DNA from: Lota lota | Taxonomy: Eukaryota; Chordata; Actinopteri; Gadiformes; Lotidae | Length of the DNA stretch: 64,000 bases | NCBI GenBank assembly: GCA_026745465.1 | Contig: JACYXH010000783.1 | Location: forward strand, 1,680,001-1,744,000 | Direction: 5' to 3' | Part shown: positions 27,978-49,431 of the stretch, in pieces | Numbering within the stretch: position 1 is the stretch's first letter | How the letters are laid out: each line of letters opens with the position of its first letter | Notes under the pieces: generated by a model | Database searches by the model: none | Seen by the model: the letters and a program-made list of their open reading frames with translations, nothing else | Told to the model about the DNA's origin: nothing | Made by a program: the position numbers and the translations under genes

Positions 27978-30900
27978 TCAGTGTTTTGCTGTTTGTCTTT
28001 TGTGGCTCTGTGGATTGAACCTGGGGGGCGCTGTAGGGTGACGCCTCCTCTCTGCGGACACCTCGCTGGTGCTGATGTGCATGTAGTTACTGTTGCCGTT
28101 CTGAAACCAGCTGACGTTGCTTTTGTTGATGTACACCGGCGCAGGCTCTGGGTTGGAGCGCTGGCGCTACAAACCGTCGTCGGAAACAACAGAACAACAA
28201 TCAAGAGTCAGCATAGATCAACAACTTCAGCAACAATCAGCTGCGACTAACTATAATCAACAACAGCCAGAAACAATCTGCAAAAATCCCCTCAATCACC
28301 TCAAATCAACAGCAATCAGCAACAACCAACAACAATCAACTGTATCAGTAACAATCAGCAACAGCAGCGACAATTGTAAGCAGTTCACCTGGTACGATCC
28401 AGGTGCGGTTGGTCTAACAGTGGCTTCCGGTTGTTTCTCTGGAGCCTGCTTGAGGGTCACAGGGGATACTGCCGCCATATCGGTACAGATATGTTTGGTT
28501 TCAAAGGAGCTCATTGGCTGAGATGAGGACTTATCTAGTTAGCAGAGAACATCATCTAAGTGGCTTAAACATTCTTGTTGTGTCTGTGATGGTCGTGTAT
28601 TTTCAGTAATTTGATCGTTTTGTAGTTGTCTCCTCTCCACTGCAATGGCTAGGCAGTGATACACCAACCACAACGTCCTCTTGAAAAGTGTTTACCTTTG
28701 CCGCGGTCCAGGACTTGGTTCTTTATTGTGACACCATCAGCCGTCTCCTTAAAAACAAAATGGATGTTGAGGCATGTTTCTGTGTGACCGATTCCAGCTG
28801 GGTCAGTTTTAATGCGAGACAAAATGACTCCTCTTGATTGAACACTTTCTCGGTTTTCTTAAACATTCAAAAACATTTGGATATTGATGTTGATTTTTAT
28901 TTTCAATGTATTAGCCAATAAACAATCAGACTATAGTCAATCCAGTTGACTATTATGAGGTACTAGGCCTAATGTGTTAACATTGGCTTCTGCATCGCAT
29001 ATCAATAAAAACAAATATTTCAAAAGTAGACTGCTACACAAAAAGTACAACTTCCACGCAATCAATCCCAAAAGGATTTGAAATAATGTATATAAATCGT
29101 AGTCAATAAAAAAATATATGAAACGTAACTTTTCACACACAACAACAAATGAAGCTCTAATCATGTAGTAGATGCATGGTGCTACTGCAGGCCTAGTACC
29201 TGAACTGGGGGAGGGCCTGTTACGTGGTCCATTGGCACATTTATGGATGCTGCTGTGTGAAGAAAAAGGAGAAGAATGTGAATTAAGAATAATATTACAT
29301 GATATAGCCTTTTGTAAAAACCAAAAACAATGTAAAGAATGAAGTATATAGTTCAGTGCTATATTTGTGTATATTTAGCGACCTAGCTAACTATATATAG
29401 CGAGCTAGCTGGCCAAATGGTTAAGCTAGCACATCAGCTGAGCTAAGCCCTATAAGCTATACGCCAAGTATAACAAAATATGAATTGTGTATATTGTGTA
29501 ACAGACCCTCCAACAAATATGTATATTCGTTCACATTTTACTTTTGCTCAGGGGTGATGCTGTAAATAACAATAATAATAGTTCAGGTTAATAACTAATC
29601 TTTCATTGTGTACGATGGATCGGATAAAGAACCAACATGGCTGAGTTATGTGAAGCTTTGTGAGTCCATCCGAGATCTTTCCTTCTTCTCTATGTTTCTC
29701 CTAGAAATAGGAACAGAAAAAATATCCAACAGTGAGATTGTGGGATAAAGTAAAAGCAAGACAGATAGAGAAAAATAAAGCAAAAAGATTCGACAATAGC
29801 AATGAAAGAGAAGGATATTCTAGGACGGAGAAAATATGTGATACAGGGACAGAAAGGGCAAAACAAACAGAGAATCGTAAATAAAAATAAAAAACAGGAA
29901 GAAAAGGACAATTGAAAAATAGCATCGTCAGAGACAGAAACACACTTTGTACTTCATGGCAAGATTTGTGCTGTGTCATCAACCCGTTTCCGAGGGTTCA
30001 GAATAGTGTGCGTTTGGGGTTAGAGGTTGTGTGTCGAGTGCTTCATTACCAGCAAGGCTTGCATGTAGTGGACGGCACTGTTGATGCCAGACTTATGAAT
30101 GTCGTACGCTTTCTCAGTCACAGAAATGCAGTCTGTAGAGGCCCGTTGGAGAAGACCAAAAAATACAAATTAACTGATAAATTAACTGACAAGATAAAGA
30201 TTTAAAATGTCAATTTCTTGGTGTCTGTGTAGACAGTGTAACCAAACACTAAATTACAACTTCAGGGGCAGCGTAATCTAGTGAAATCTGTGCTGTTGCA
30301 AGTCCAGTTTGGGGATTTGTTTAAATAGATGACCTGATCACCTGGCAACAATTCGAGCCAATCAGAAACAGAAATTCTAGTCTATACCTGATTTAAATCT
30401 TCTTATAAGCTACAAATCTATAAGCTACCTACAATTATAAAAATAAAAGAACGTATCATTCTACACTGTTCCATTCTATTGTTCTGCTTCTTATTTTATA
30501 CATCAGCGAGTAGGTTCAGTGTTTCACAGCGCAGGACGTCCTACCCATGAAGGAGGGCCTTTGTTTGGGTACATTGTCCCAGCACCGGCCCATCATCTCC
30601 ACTAGCGGCCCCAGGCCCTCAGCCTTGCCTGGGTCTATGTCCTCCAGGGGCGGCCGGTCCCCTTCTGGGATGCGGAGACGCACAAGGCTGGAGAGGGCAT
30701 CTGCAGGGGGAAGGAGCCGGAGACGACCAGAAGACGCCCAGGAGGGAAGAGAACCGTTGTGTTATCTTGAAGACTTCTATATCTTTGTGGCGGTGGAACG
30801 TAAGAAAGATGGAACTCACTGGTGTATGGCTTTTTACCAGAGAGAATGGACCACAGCAGGATTCCATAACTAAAATTGTAATAAACATGTTAGTGATTAG

Positions 30901-33042
30901 TCACAAAGATATTGCTTAACCAAGCACACGTTACCCCACCTTCCGGTACATAAACAGATACTGTGATTGGTAACATCATACCGTAACAATGAACAATGAA
31001 CTAAGCTTTTATTCCTCAATACAAAGGGAGCCTTACGGGGACATGTTGGCCAATTCATTTGTCAGTCAACAGGAATGTTGTTGTTTTGAGCGCTTAAAAA
31101 GGTAACTCCCACAATCATCAGGTAGGGAGGCCCATTGCGTTGCCTGTTGGCACGCGTGCCTGCCTAAGGAATGGACAGGCGGTCTGTTGTAGGATGTCTG
31201 ACAAGAACTGAACGAGGATGCCGGGTTTGATGAGCTAACCTAACCCCCCCCCCCCCCGCGCTGAGCTGTACCTGTACATGTCTGAGGCGCAGGTGGGCGT
31301 GTAGTCCATCCTGAAGGCCTCGGGGGGCATGTAGCTGGTGGTCCCTCCTTCCTCCGAGATGTCCACCTTGGACCTCCGACTCACACTTTGGTAGATCCTG
31401 GCCAGACCGAAGTCAGTCAGCTGTGTGGGGGGACAAAGGGGTAGCCACATTACTGCTTTAATGAGAAGAGCTTGACATTCACCGTAGCTAGCCCGCTGAG
31501 TGTAGCTAGTCGCCGGGCCCTTTGCCCAGGAGCCTGGGACTCACCTTGACGTTCAGGCCAGTGTCCAGCAGCACGTTGCTGGGCTTCAGGTCCAGGTGGA
31601 GCAGCGGAGGAGAGAGGGTGTGGAGGAAGTTCATGCCAAGGGCCACTTGGTATGGGAGCCTGAAGGCCAAGGGCCAGGGCGGGGGCCCACACAGGATGCC
31701 CTGCAACAAACACGACATTCAATAATATAACAGACAATGTATCCCGAGACACTTAAGGGAATTCAGATATTGGTAGGAGCGCGTTATGGTTGGTTGTTTG
31801 AAAAAAATCAAACGAAATTGTATTTTGTGGCTTTTTGTCAACTCGTACCGCTGCAGGTACGAGTACATCCTGCCAAACGTCCCTAATTCACAATGAAACA
31901 GTGAACCTCCTCCACTAGTGGATCATGTACACAATGACAATCGTAGCAGGAAAGATGAAGTGGGCCACTCGTCCCCTGACGTGTACTTTTACATCACATC
32001 ATTATACTATCAGGGACATTTCGTGTTAGTGAGTGTCATGGAATTATCAATCGTAATGTTTCTACAAAATATATACAAATGATATAAACCTCGTTCATAT
32101 CATCACTAATCAATCGTAAAGGCGTTTGTATACATTCTACTTCTTCTGCGTCTAGAGATACCTCCCTTTCTCTCTCTAATTGAAAGGCATCATGGTAGTT
32201 TGCATTTGCGTTGCCACTGGAGCCACGAAGTCTGATACGGAGGCCAAGCCTACCTAGTGACTTCTTTGTATTGTCGACTCCTGCCACTGGAGCCACGAAG
32301 TCTGGCGCTGGGGCCAAGCCTACCTAGTGACTTCTTTGTATTTTAAATTCCTTTGACCGTCTTGCGGCCTTGCAGACGTAGCCATTATTCTTCATAGTGA
32401 ATTGCAAGTTAACATTGTCACTCCGGCCATGGCTGACTCCAGCCCTGGCCAATCCTAAATCCTCCACAATGCTCACACCCCCTCACCTTTGTTTCCTTTG
32501 TTGGGAGTGCCCACGATGGGAATGTTTCCCTATAAGAATCATGTACACCCAATGTCTCATTAAATGGACGCTTGGTAGTTTGCTTGCCTGTATCTTCCCA
32601 TGATCACGCTCTGAAATTAAATCAAATATCTTGCTGTCAAGAAGTGTCCTAAAAATGCGTTTTTTCTTCATCCGTGAGTGTAGTCGTTTCAACACAAACA
32701 CGTAGCCTCCATTGTTTCCCGCTGCTCGTCGTCGTTCGCTTGCGTCGTTCGTGATGGGACAGGAAGTGACGGGGTGGGGGGGGGGGGGGGGGGGGGGGGT
32801 TTGCCGGTTGTACCTGAAGGTCTGCCATGGAGCCCTGCTCCATGTAGTCCATGACCAGGCCCAGGTGGACCGAGGGTCCGGCGGAGGGCAGCCGGCCCCG
32901 GAAGACCCCGGAAACCCTCACCACGTAGGGGCTCTCCCCCCGACGCATCAGCTCTGCCTCCCGCAGCAGGGCTGAGCTGGACCTGGAGAGGGAGAGGGGG
33001 AGAGAGACGGGGGAGAGGGAGGAGAGGGAGATGGGGGCGATG

Positions 33043-33116
<74 letters not shown>

Positions 33117-33748
33117 GAGAGAGAGAGAGAGAGAGAGGGAGGGAGGGAGGGAGGGAGGAGAGGAGGGAGGGAGGGAGGGAGGGAGGGAGGGAGGGAGGGA
33201 GGGAGGGAGGGAGAGTATGTGTGTGAGGGAGGGAGAGAAAGGGAGGGAGGGAGAGAGAGGGGGAGTATGTGTGTGAGAGATGGATAGTGTTGAGCAACGG
33301 CACCATGGTTGGTCCAAGTTAGAATATCGTAGAATAGCCGGCAACACAGGTCTTTGAATGATAAGTGAAAAAGATTAAAACAATGTACTATGCATTAATA
33401 TTAGAGTATATAAATGTCATTATTGCACATGAATGAAGTATTAAAAAACTGTTTCTTATTTTTATTTGGTGTGAATTTATCCCTTTGTTAAACAGTATTA
33501 TGTAGGGTGCAGTTGTCATAGCGGAGGATCTTAATGGGTCTTTTATTTGGTGTGAATTCAGCGCATTATGAAACAGTATTATGTACATACCCGTTATCAT
33601 AGTGGAGGACCTTAATGGCCACGTCCCAAACCCACTGAACATGCCTGGCTTTAAAGATCTGTCCGAAACCCCCAGAGCCAATCACCTCCCACTTATCCAG
33701 GCTCGATTCACCAAACAGAACCGGACCAGGGCAGACGTTGAGTTCCAT
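27978..33748 (-). CDS. ripk3: Receptor-interacting serine/threonine kinase 3 (RIPK3) with RHIM
   Basis: Cytosolic kinase of necroptosis: it assembles through its RHIM and activates MLKL where MLKL exists. Exons on the minus strand: 33591-33748, 32814-32982, 31545-31700, 31272-31420, 30820-30869, 30545-30700, 30050-30132, then less certain small exons near 29199-29248, 28690-28748 and 28388-28520, and 27978-28166. The start is MELNVCPGPVLFGES. The kinase shows GSGGFGQIFKARH (Gly loop), VAIKVLH (Lys), LLREAELMRRGESPYVVRV (helix C), LHLDLKPSNVLLD (catalytic loop), LTDFGLAR and MPPEAF. The last exon has a RHIM-like core FQNGNSNYMHI at 28074-28106 and ends AKH plus TGA. Both the catalytic loop (HLD) and the RHIM tetrad (FQNG) differ from the human forms I recall. 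Kinase plus RHIM and the adcy4-khnyn neighbourhood fit RIPK3 rather than RIPK1, which also has a death domain. Confidence 0.9.
32210..32341. repeat. Direct tandem duplication of about 68 bases in ripk3 intron
   Basis: Two copies of a segment starting TGCCACTGGAGCCACGAAGT and ending CTAGTGACTTCTTTGTATT lie next to each other, with a few differences (GATACGGAGG against GGCGCTGGGG). Confidence 0.85.
33046..33250. repeat. GA and GGGA arrays in ripk3 intron 1
   Basis: A (GA)n array of about 65 bases is followed by GGGA units with two interruptions. They lie upstream of the second coding exon on the minus strand and give a long pyrimidine tract there. Confidence 0.9.
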
Positions 33749-43669
<9,921 letters not shown>

Positions 43670-43733
43670 ACAATGTCAGTACGTTTAAATGCACACCGGG
43701 AAGCCCCTAGTAGCCTGACCGCTACACACACAC

Positions 43734-43805
<72 letters not shown>

Positions 43806-45539
43806 GAAGGCATTTAGGACTGATCGCTTTTACAAATAACCCCAGTGGCTAAACTTGCTAAACAAACAATTAGGTAGCTTGTGACAGAATTATCAAAATA
43901 CACGGCAACAAATAGGAACACAACAACAAACAGCTTGCTGCTAAACTAGCAAAACACCAAACAAAGAACTAGCCTGTGGCTAAACAAGGTAAGCCTGTGC
44001 TTTGCATATAGTGAGATGCTTTTTAAATCAACCTTACGTAAAGCCAGGGGTTTGAGTCCCACTGGTCTAAAGATGGATGCGTCCATTCACGATATGTAAA
44101 ACGCTTTGGATAAAAGCGCTGTCCACCGAATGGCATTCATTCACTTAACAAATCCCAAACTATACTTCAAACTGCACTAGGAAGCCTTCAGTTAGACAGA
44201 AGATAATGTTGTGAACGACTGAATAACAGCGAGCGCACGAGTCAAGATTAGGTATACTTTTTTTTGTTGTAAAATGCTCAATCTTTCTGAAAATGTGAAG
44301 ACGTGTTCGATATACCACATGTTTTGAAATTCAAGTGCTGTAATTAAGTTGCTTATATAAAAGAAAAAGGTGATAGATCCGTTAAACAAAAGGAGAACTG
44401 CAGCAGTGAATACTTCCTTCCATTGTGAGACCTGATGGTTACAAGAGGCGGACCGGTCAGTTTGTCTGTCTGGAAGCATGAAGAAACATTTGATGAAAAC
44501 AGAGACTTTTATCCTTCAGAGTGGATCATTTTTATTTTTCTAAGAAAAAAATACACCGATATATATATATATATTTTTATTTTCTCTAAAAAGCAATAAA
44601 TAAATAACAAACGTATTTGTTTTTACTTTGTTACTTGCCAGGAGTCGGTGTGTGGCTGTGAAGGTGAGCACAGCAGTGGCCCCGAGTTCACCTCCATGGA
44701 TTTGGGAGGGTTGCTGATTACCAGTTGCTCTCTTAACCCACTGGGTTTCAGTGATTTTTAAAAACCCCTGGTCACTTACGGCGCGAAGACTAGGGTTGAG
44801 TTAGATTACTTAGTTAGATTAGGCTTGATAGTAAGAATAAGTTGGGAGAGGCCCCAAGTTTAGTACGCCTACATGTAGGGGGTAGCTTTGTGTGCTTTCC
44901 CATTGTTGGGGTGGATTTGCTAAAGTAGAGCTAAGATGTCTAATGTTGTTTATTAAGTGTCCCATCAGGACCTCTGCTAGACGAGTACACTGAGGGGCAA
45001 CTGTCTGAGTGCAGATTGCACAGCATTTTTTTTAAATGGACATCGGAAAGGTTAAAGGAGACTTTGAAGAAGAAGTCCAAGAAGAAGAAGTGGGAATCGT
45101 AGTGGATGGAAATGGTGAGTACGCGCCCACGGTTTTGGAATCTCCCAATGGCTGGGCTTGCTTTTGATTTGCAAAAAGAGCTGCTTATGGTAAAGACGGG
45201 GTTGGAAAATGGTCAACTTGAAACAGAGAAGAATGATAAAAACGGAACTAAGTAAGGTCGAATGACAGACTGCGGATCACGGCTACATTCTCTTAAGATG
45301 ATGCACCGGGGAGGAAGTGGGTTCCTCGTGGGCACAACTCGAGGGATGCTCTTTTTGCAAATCTAATTTAGACCCAAAGTACTTGAGATGGCTCGTGACA
45401 ATCTAGCAGGACATATGGCGTACAGAAAACATGACCAGGTGTTAGGGAATTGTTCTCTGGCCTCGTTTAAAACCCGAAGGTCTCTGCTTTCATTAAGACC
45501 TGTCACACCTGCCAGCTAACCAGCCACGCCCAACCAAAA

Positions 45540-45790
45540 CATCAAGCATGCTCCTTTAAACCCAATGCCTGCGATGGGTCAACCCTCTGAGCGTTTCATT
45601 ATCGATTTGCTTTGGTCCTCGTCCACGTTTCGATGTCTCGTTGCACTTAGTTGGCTACCGGCCAGGGAACCCGTTCTCCAGCTGCCTTATCCTGCACACA
45701 CAATCACAGCTAAATCTGCTGTACAGGCACCGAGCCAGTTTATCTCAGTGTTTGGAACACCGAAGATAATCCATCTCAGTCTAACTGTGG
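45540..45790 (+). mobile_element. Decayed Ty3/gypsy integrase fragment
   Basis: The conceptual translation from 45565 includes ERFIIDLL, ITAKSAVQ and FISVFGTPKIIHL. These resemble the integrase core segments around its first catalytic Asp and the later FGxPKxIxxD stretch. Catalytic residues and flanking domains are lost. It is not joined to the pol fragments near 12 and 15 kb. Confidence 0.5.
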
Positions 45791-46109
45791 GCATCCTAGA
45801 TCAAGATGCTCCCTAACCTCTACCTTATGATATGCAACTGAATAAACCCACTGTGAGTGAATGTTTTATTGCATTTTCTGTTAGATTAGATAACAAGTAG
45901 ATGTGTAAATACCCACCTGTGACCGCATAACAATTCATTTTTAGAATTAAGGCACCGGCAATCTGTATGGTAGCCTGCGTTGCTTGGCAACCACACGCTG
46001 TTGAGGAACTATATTGACCTTTAGTGTTGCTGTGTTTATTTGGTGAAATCTCACTATGTAGTCTATAGTAACTAATAAACCTATCGTGGCTTATTGCCTG
46101 AGTTATATA

Positions 46110-47040
46110 CAAGTGATTAGTTATTTGTTTTATGATTTTAGCTATTTGTTATTAGGTATAAGTGATTCGATATTAATGAGAAGTCATTCAATATTAGATA
46201 TGATATTATTTATTAAATATTTATTAAATATGAGTGATTATCTATTATAGATTATTTTATTATTGATAACATTATGATTAGATATTGGCGATAAGTTATA
46301 ATCATAAGATATTAGTTATTTCATATTATTGATTAGATATAAGGGATTAGTTATTATTGCTTAGATGTTAGTGATTAGTAATTAGATATTATTGATAAGT
46401 TATTGATTCATTATTAGACATTCATTATTATTGATTAGCTCATCAGTTACTCGATATTAGTTATTATTGATCAAATATGAGGGATTAGCTATTATATACT
46501 AGTTATAATTGGTTAGATATAAGTGATTTGATATTTATGTTAGTTATTATTGATTACATATTAGTGATTAGATATTAGCGATTAGCTATTAGGTGTTATT
46601 TATTTATTACCTTGTATAACTTTATTAGATATTAACGATTAGTTATTATTGATTAGATATTGGTGATCAATTATCTCATGTTAGTTAAAATGTATTATAT
46701 ATTAGTGATTGCTTATTTGATTGTTGTAGTATTATTGATAAGATGTTAGTTATTAATTATTATTGATTCAGAATAAGACATTACTTATTAGGTATTAGTG
46801 ATTATTTATTAGATGTTAGTTATTATGTATTGTATATTATCTGAGTTATTATATATTAGTGACAAGTTATGAGATGTTAGTTATTGATTAGATATACGGT
46901 TTTAGTAATAACCTATAATTTATTTGATATATGAGATTAGTTATTAGATATTAGTTATTATTAGATGTTATTATCGATTAGTTATTATTGATTAGACATC
47001 CGTCATAATCCATTAGATAGTAGTAATTAGATGCTTGTTA
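46110..47040. repeat. AT-rich array of GATTAGATATTAGT-type units
   Basis: About 930 bases built from short degenerate words TTAGTTATTA, TTGATTAGATATTAG and GTGATTAG. No fixed period is kept, but the same words recur throughout. It looks like an old, scrambled minisatellite. Confidence 0.75.
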
Positions 47041-47379
47041 TTTATTTAGCAGTGGTTCCTGACCACCTCCCCTCAGCTTCCTTAGAGGAACTTCATTGGT
47101 CATTTAGCTTTGCATGAACACAAATTAAACCTGTTTCCATGTGTTTTGCATTCTCAGAACCCTTCAGGAGCTAAATCAGCCATGGGCTCTCGGTCTGACA
47201 CAACTTCTGCTATAAACAATACAGTCAAACAAAGCAATCCCGGCCTATTATGACACACCAGTTATCATTACTAATCAATTCACATAGTTACAATAATACC
47301 ATGTAGTATTTTCCTAATAGTACGTACTAATGCACACTCTCTGTTTTTACAGTATCGTAGCCTGAATTTAGGTAGTTCT

Positions 47380-47425
<46 letters not shown>

Positions 47426-47524
47426 TTGTGTGTGTGTGTTTTTACAGATGCTTTTATGCAAAGAGCTTTACAGTAAGTACAGAGACAGGTCATTAAGGAA
47501 GGTCACTAAAACATATCTAAAATA

Positions 47525-48791
47525 CACTATATTGCCAAAAGTATTGGGACACCCCTCCGAATCATTGAATTCAGGTGTTCCAAACACTTCCATGGCCCCA
47601 TGTGGCCCCATGGCCCCATGTGGTATGACATCGAGCACCTATGCATGCAGACTGCTTCTACAAACATTTGTGAAAGAATGGGTCGCTCTCAGGAGCTCAG
47701 TGAATTCAAGTGTGGTACCGTGATAGGTTGCCACCTGTGCAATAAGTCCATTCGTGAAATTTCCTCACTATTAAATATTCCACGGTCAACTGTTAGTGGC
47801 ATTATAACAAAGTGGAAGCAATTGGGAACAACAGAAACTCAGCCACGAAGTGGTAGGCCACGTAAAATCACAGAGCGGGGTCAACGCATGCTGAGGCGCA
47901 CAGTGCGCAGAAGTCGCCAACTTTCTGCAAAGTCAATAGCTACAGACCTCCAAACTTTGTGTGGCCTTCAGATTAGCTCAAGAACAGTGTGTAGAGCGCT
48001 TCATGGAATGGGTTTCCATGGCCGAGCAGCTGCATCCAAGCCTTACATCGCCAAGTGCAATGCAAAGCGTCAGATGCAGTGGTGTAAAGCACACCGCCAC
48101 TGGACACTAGAGCAGTGGAGACGTGTTCTCTGGAGTGACGAATCACGCTTCTCTGTCTGGCAATCCGATGGACGAGTCTGGGTTTGGCGGTTGCCAGGAG
48201 AACGGTACTTGCCTGACTGCATTGTGCCAAGTGTAAAGTTTGGTGGATGGGGGGATTATGGTGTGGGGTTGTTTTTCAGGGGTTGGGCTTGGCCCCTTAG
48301 TTCCAGTGAAAGGAACTGTTAATGCTTCAGCATACCAAGACATTTTGGACAATGTCATGCTCCCAACTTTGTGGGAACAGTTTGGGGATGGCCCCTTTCT
48401 GTTCCAACATGACTGCGCACCAGTGCACAAAGCAAGGTCCGTAAAGACATGGATGAGCGAGTTTGGTGTGGAGGAACTTGACTGGCCTGCACAGAGTCCT
48501 GACCTCAACCCGATAGAACACCTTTGGGATGAATTAGAGCGGAGACTGCGAGCCAGGCCTTCTCGTCCAACATCTGTGCCTGACCTCACAAATGCGCTTC
48601 AAAAAGAATGGTCAAAAAGTCCTATAAACACACTCCTCAACCTTGTGGAAAGCCTTCCCAGAAGAGTTGAAGCTGTTAAAGCTGCAAAGGGTGGGCAGAC
48701 TCCATATGAAACCCTACGGATTAAGATGGGATGTCATTAACCTTCATGTGCATGTAAAGGCAGGCGTCCCAAAACTTTTGGCAATGCATTG
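47525..48791 (+). mobile_element. Tc1-like DNA transposon, copy 2
   Basis: Same family as 12954-14199, flanked by TA (47523-47524 and 48792-48793). The left end is CACTATATTGCCAAAAGTAT; the right end in reverse complement begins CAATGCATTGCCAAAAGTTT. A short local expansion of GGCCCCATGTGGCCCCATGG near 47594-47620 replaces a simpler sequence in copy 1. Confidence 0.92.
47678..48740 (+). pseudogene. Tc1-like transposase, frameshifted at a different place
   Basis: Start ATG at 47678 (MGRSQELSEFK). The frame stays open through the helix-turn-helix and GRPRK motifs and the first catalytic Asp ([19 protein letters not shown]). Near 48245 there is one extra base (GGTGGATGGGG against GGTGGAGGGG in copy 1), which shifts the frame. 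The second half, with HDCAPVHKA and [15 protein letters not shown], continues in another frame to 48740. The break that inactivates copy 1 is absent here and vice versa. Confidence 0.9.
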
Positions 48792-49074
48792 TATATGTAA
48801 ATGATGCTAAATTAAGTTCTGCTGAAATGGTTAGATTTGCCTGGATTTGAATATGCAAATATTTGCAACCCCTTTATTGTACCGTGCAAATGTGTCTATA
48901 GGTAAGGTTTTTTAAAGCAACTCCAAGTTTGGTAATGGGCAAATCAACACTGAACGTAAACCCATCGTCCTCCATAGTCAAACTAATGTCTGAGACAGAT
49001 GATACAGTGGGAGGGGGGAGGGGTATCTTGGACCATGCAGTTTGACTCATAGGAAGACTTTGCATGGCTGCCAG

Positions 49075-49081
49075 TATAAAT
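49075..49081 (+). promoter_or_regulatory. TATA box of the C-type lectin gene
   Basis: TATAAAT within CCAGTATAAATATTC, about 350 bases before the first coding ATG. A 5' UTR exon probably starts near 49105. A later acceptor TTTTTTCCACAG at 49417 precedes the exon holding ATG 49432. Confidence 0.5.
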
Positions 49082-49431
49082 ATTCTTCCTTGTAGAAACA
49101 GAAAGAGAAGGGAGTGAGAGACAGAGAGAGCTTATTCCAGTTTATCAGATTGGACACATTTGGACGATTTGGGTCCACTCCAGCTCACCGGCAAGTAGGT
49201 ACTTCAAGAACTGGTATTTAATGGGCCAAAACATTCATAGATTATGCATATTGATCCTACTGGATGTCTCAGTGTATCTCAGTGAGTTAATTATCAACTT
49301 GAAATTTGTATTCTATATTAATAAGAAATGCATAAAAATGGAATTAATCTATTCATATTTGATATTGGCATGTACAGGTCAATATTTGTGGAATACATCT
49401 TTTTCTTTTTTCCACAGTGATTAAAGGGAGC

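Larger units (their letters stand above)
43670..47524. other. khnyn 3' region and repeat-rich spacer
   Basis: Includes a TG array at 43738-43803. A SINE-tail-like piece (CGCTTTGGATAAAAGCGCTG) is at about 44103-44122. A gypsy integrase relic and an AT-rich field are listed separately. No further gene was recognised. Confidence 0.5.

Noticed and set aside
45037..45112. Short ATG-led stretch MDIGKVKGDFEEEVQEEEVG ending at a GTGAGTAC donor
   Set aside because: It could be a small exon, but no matching downstream exon or family was found.
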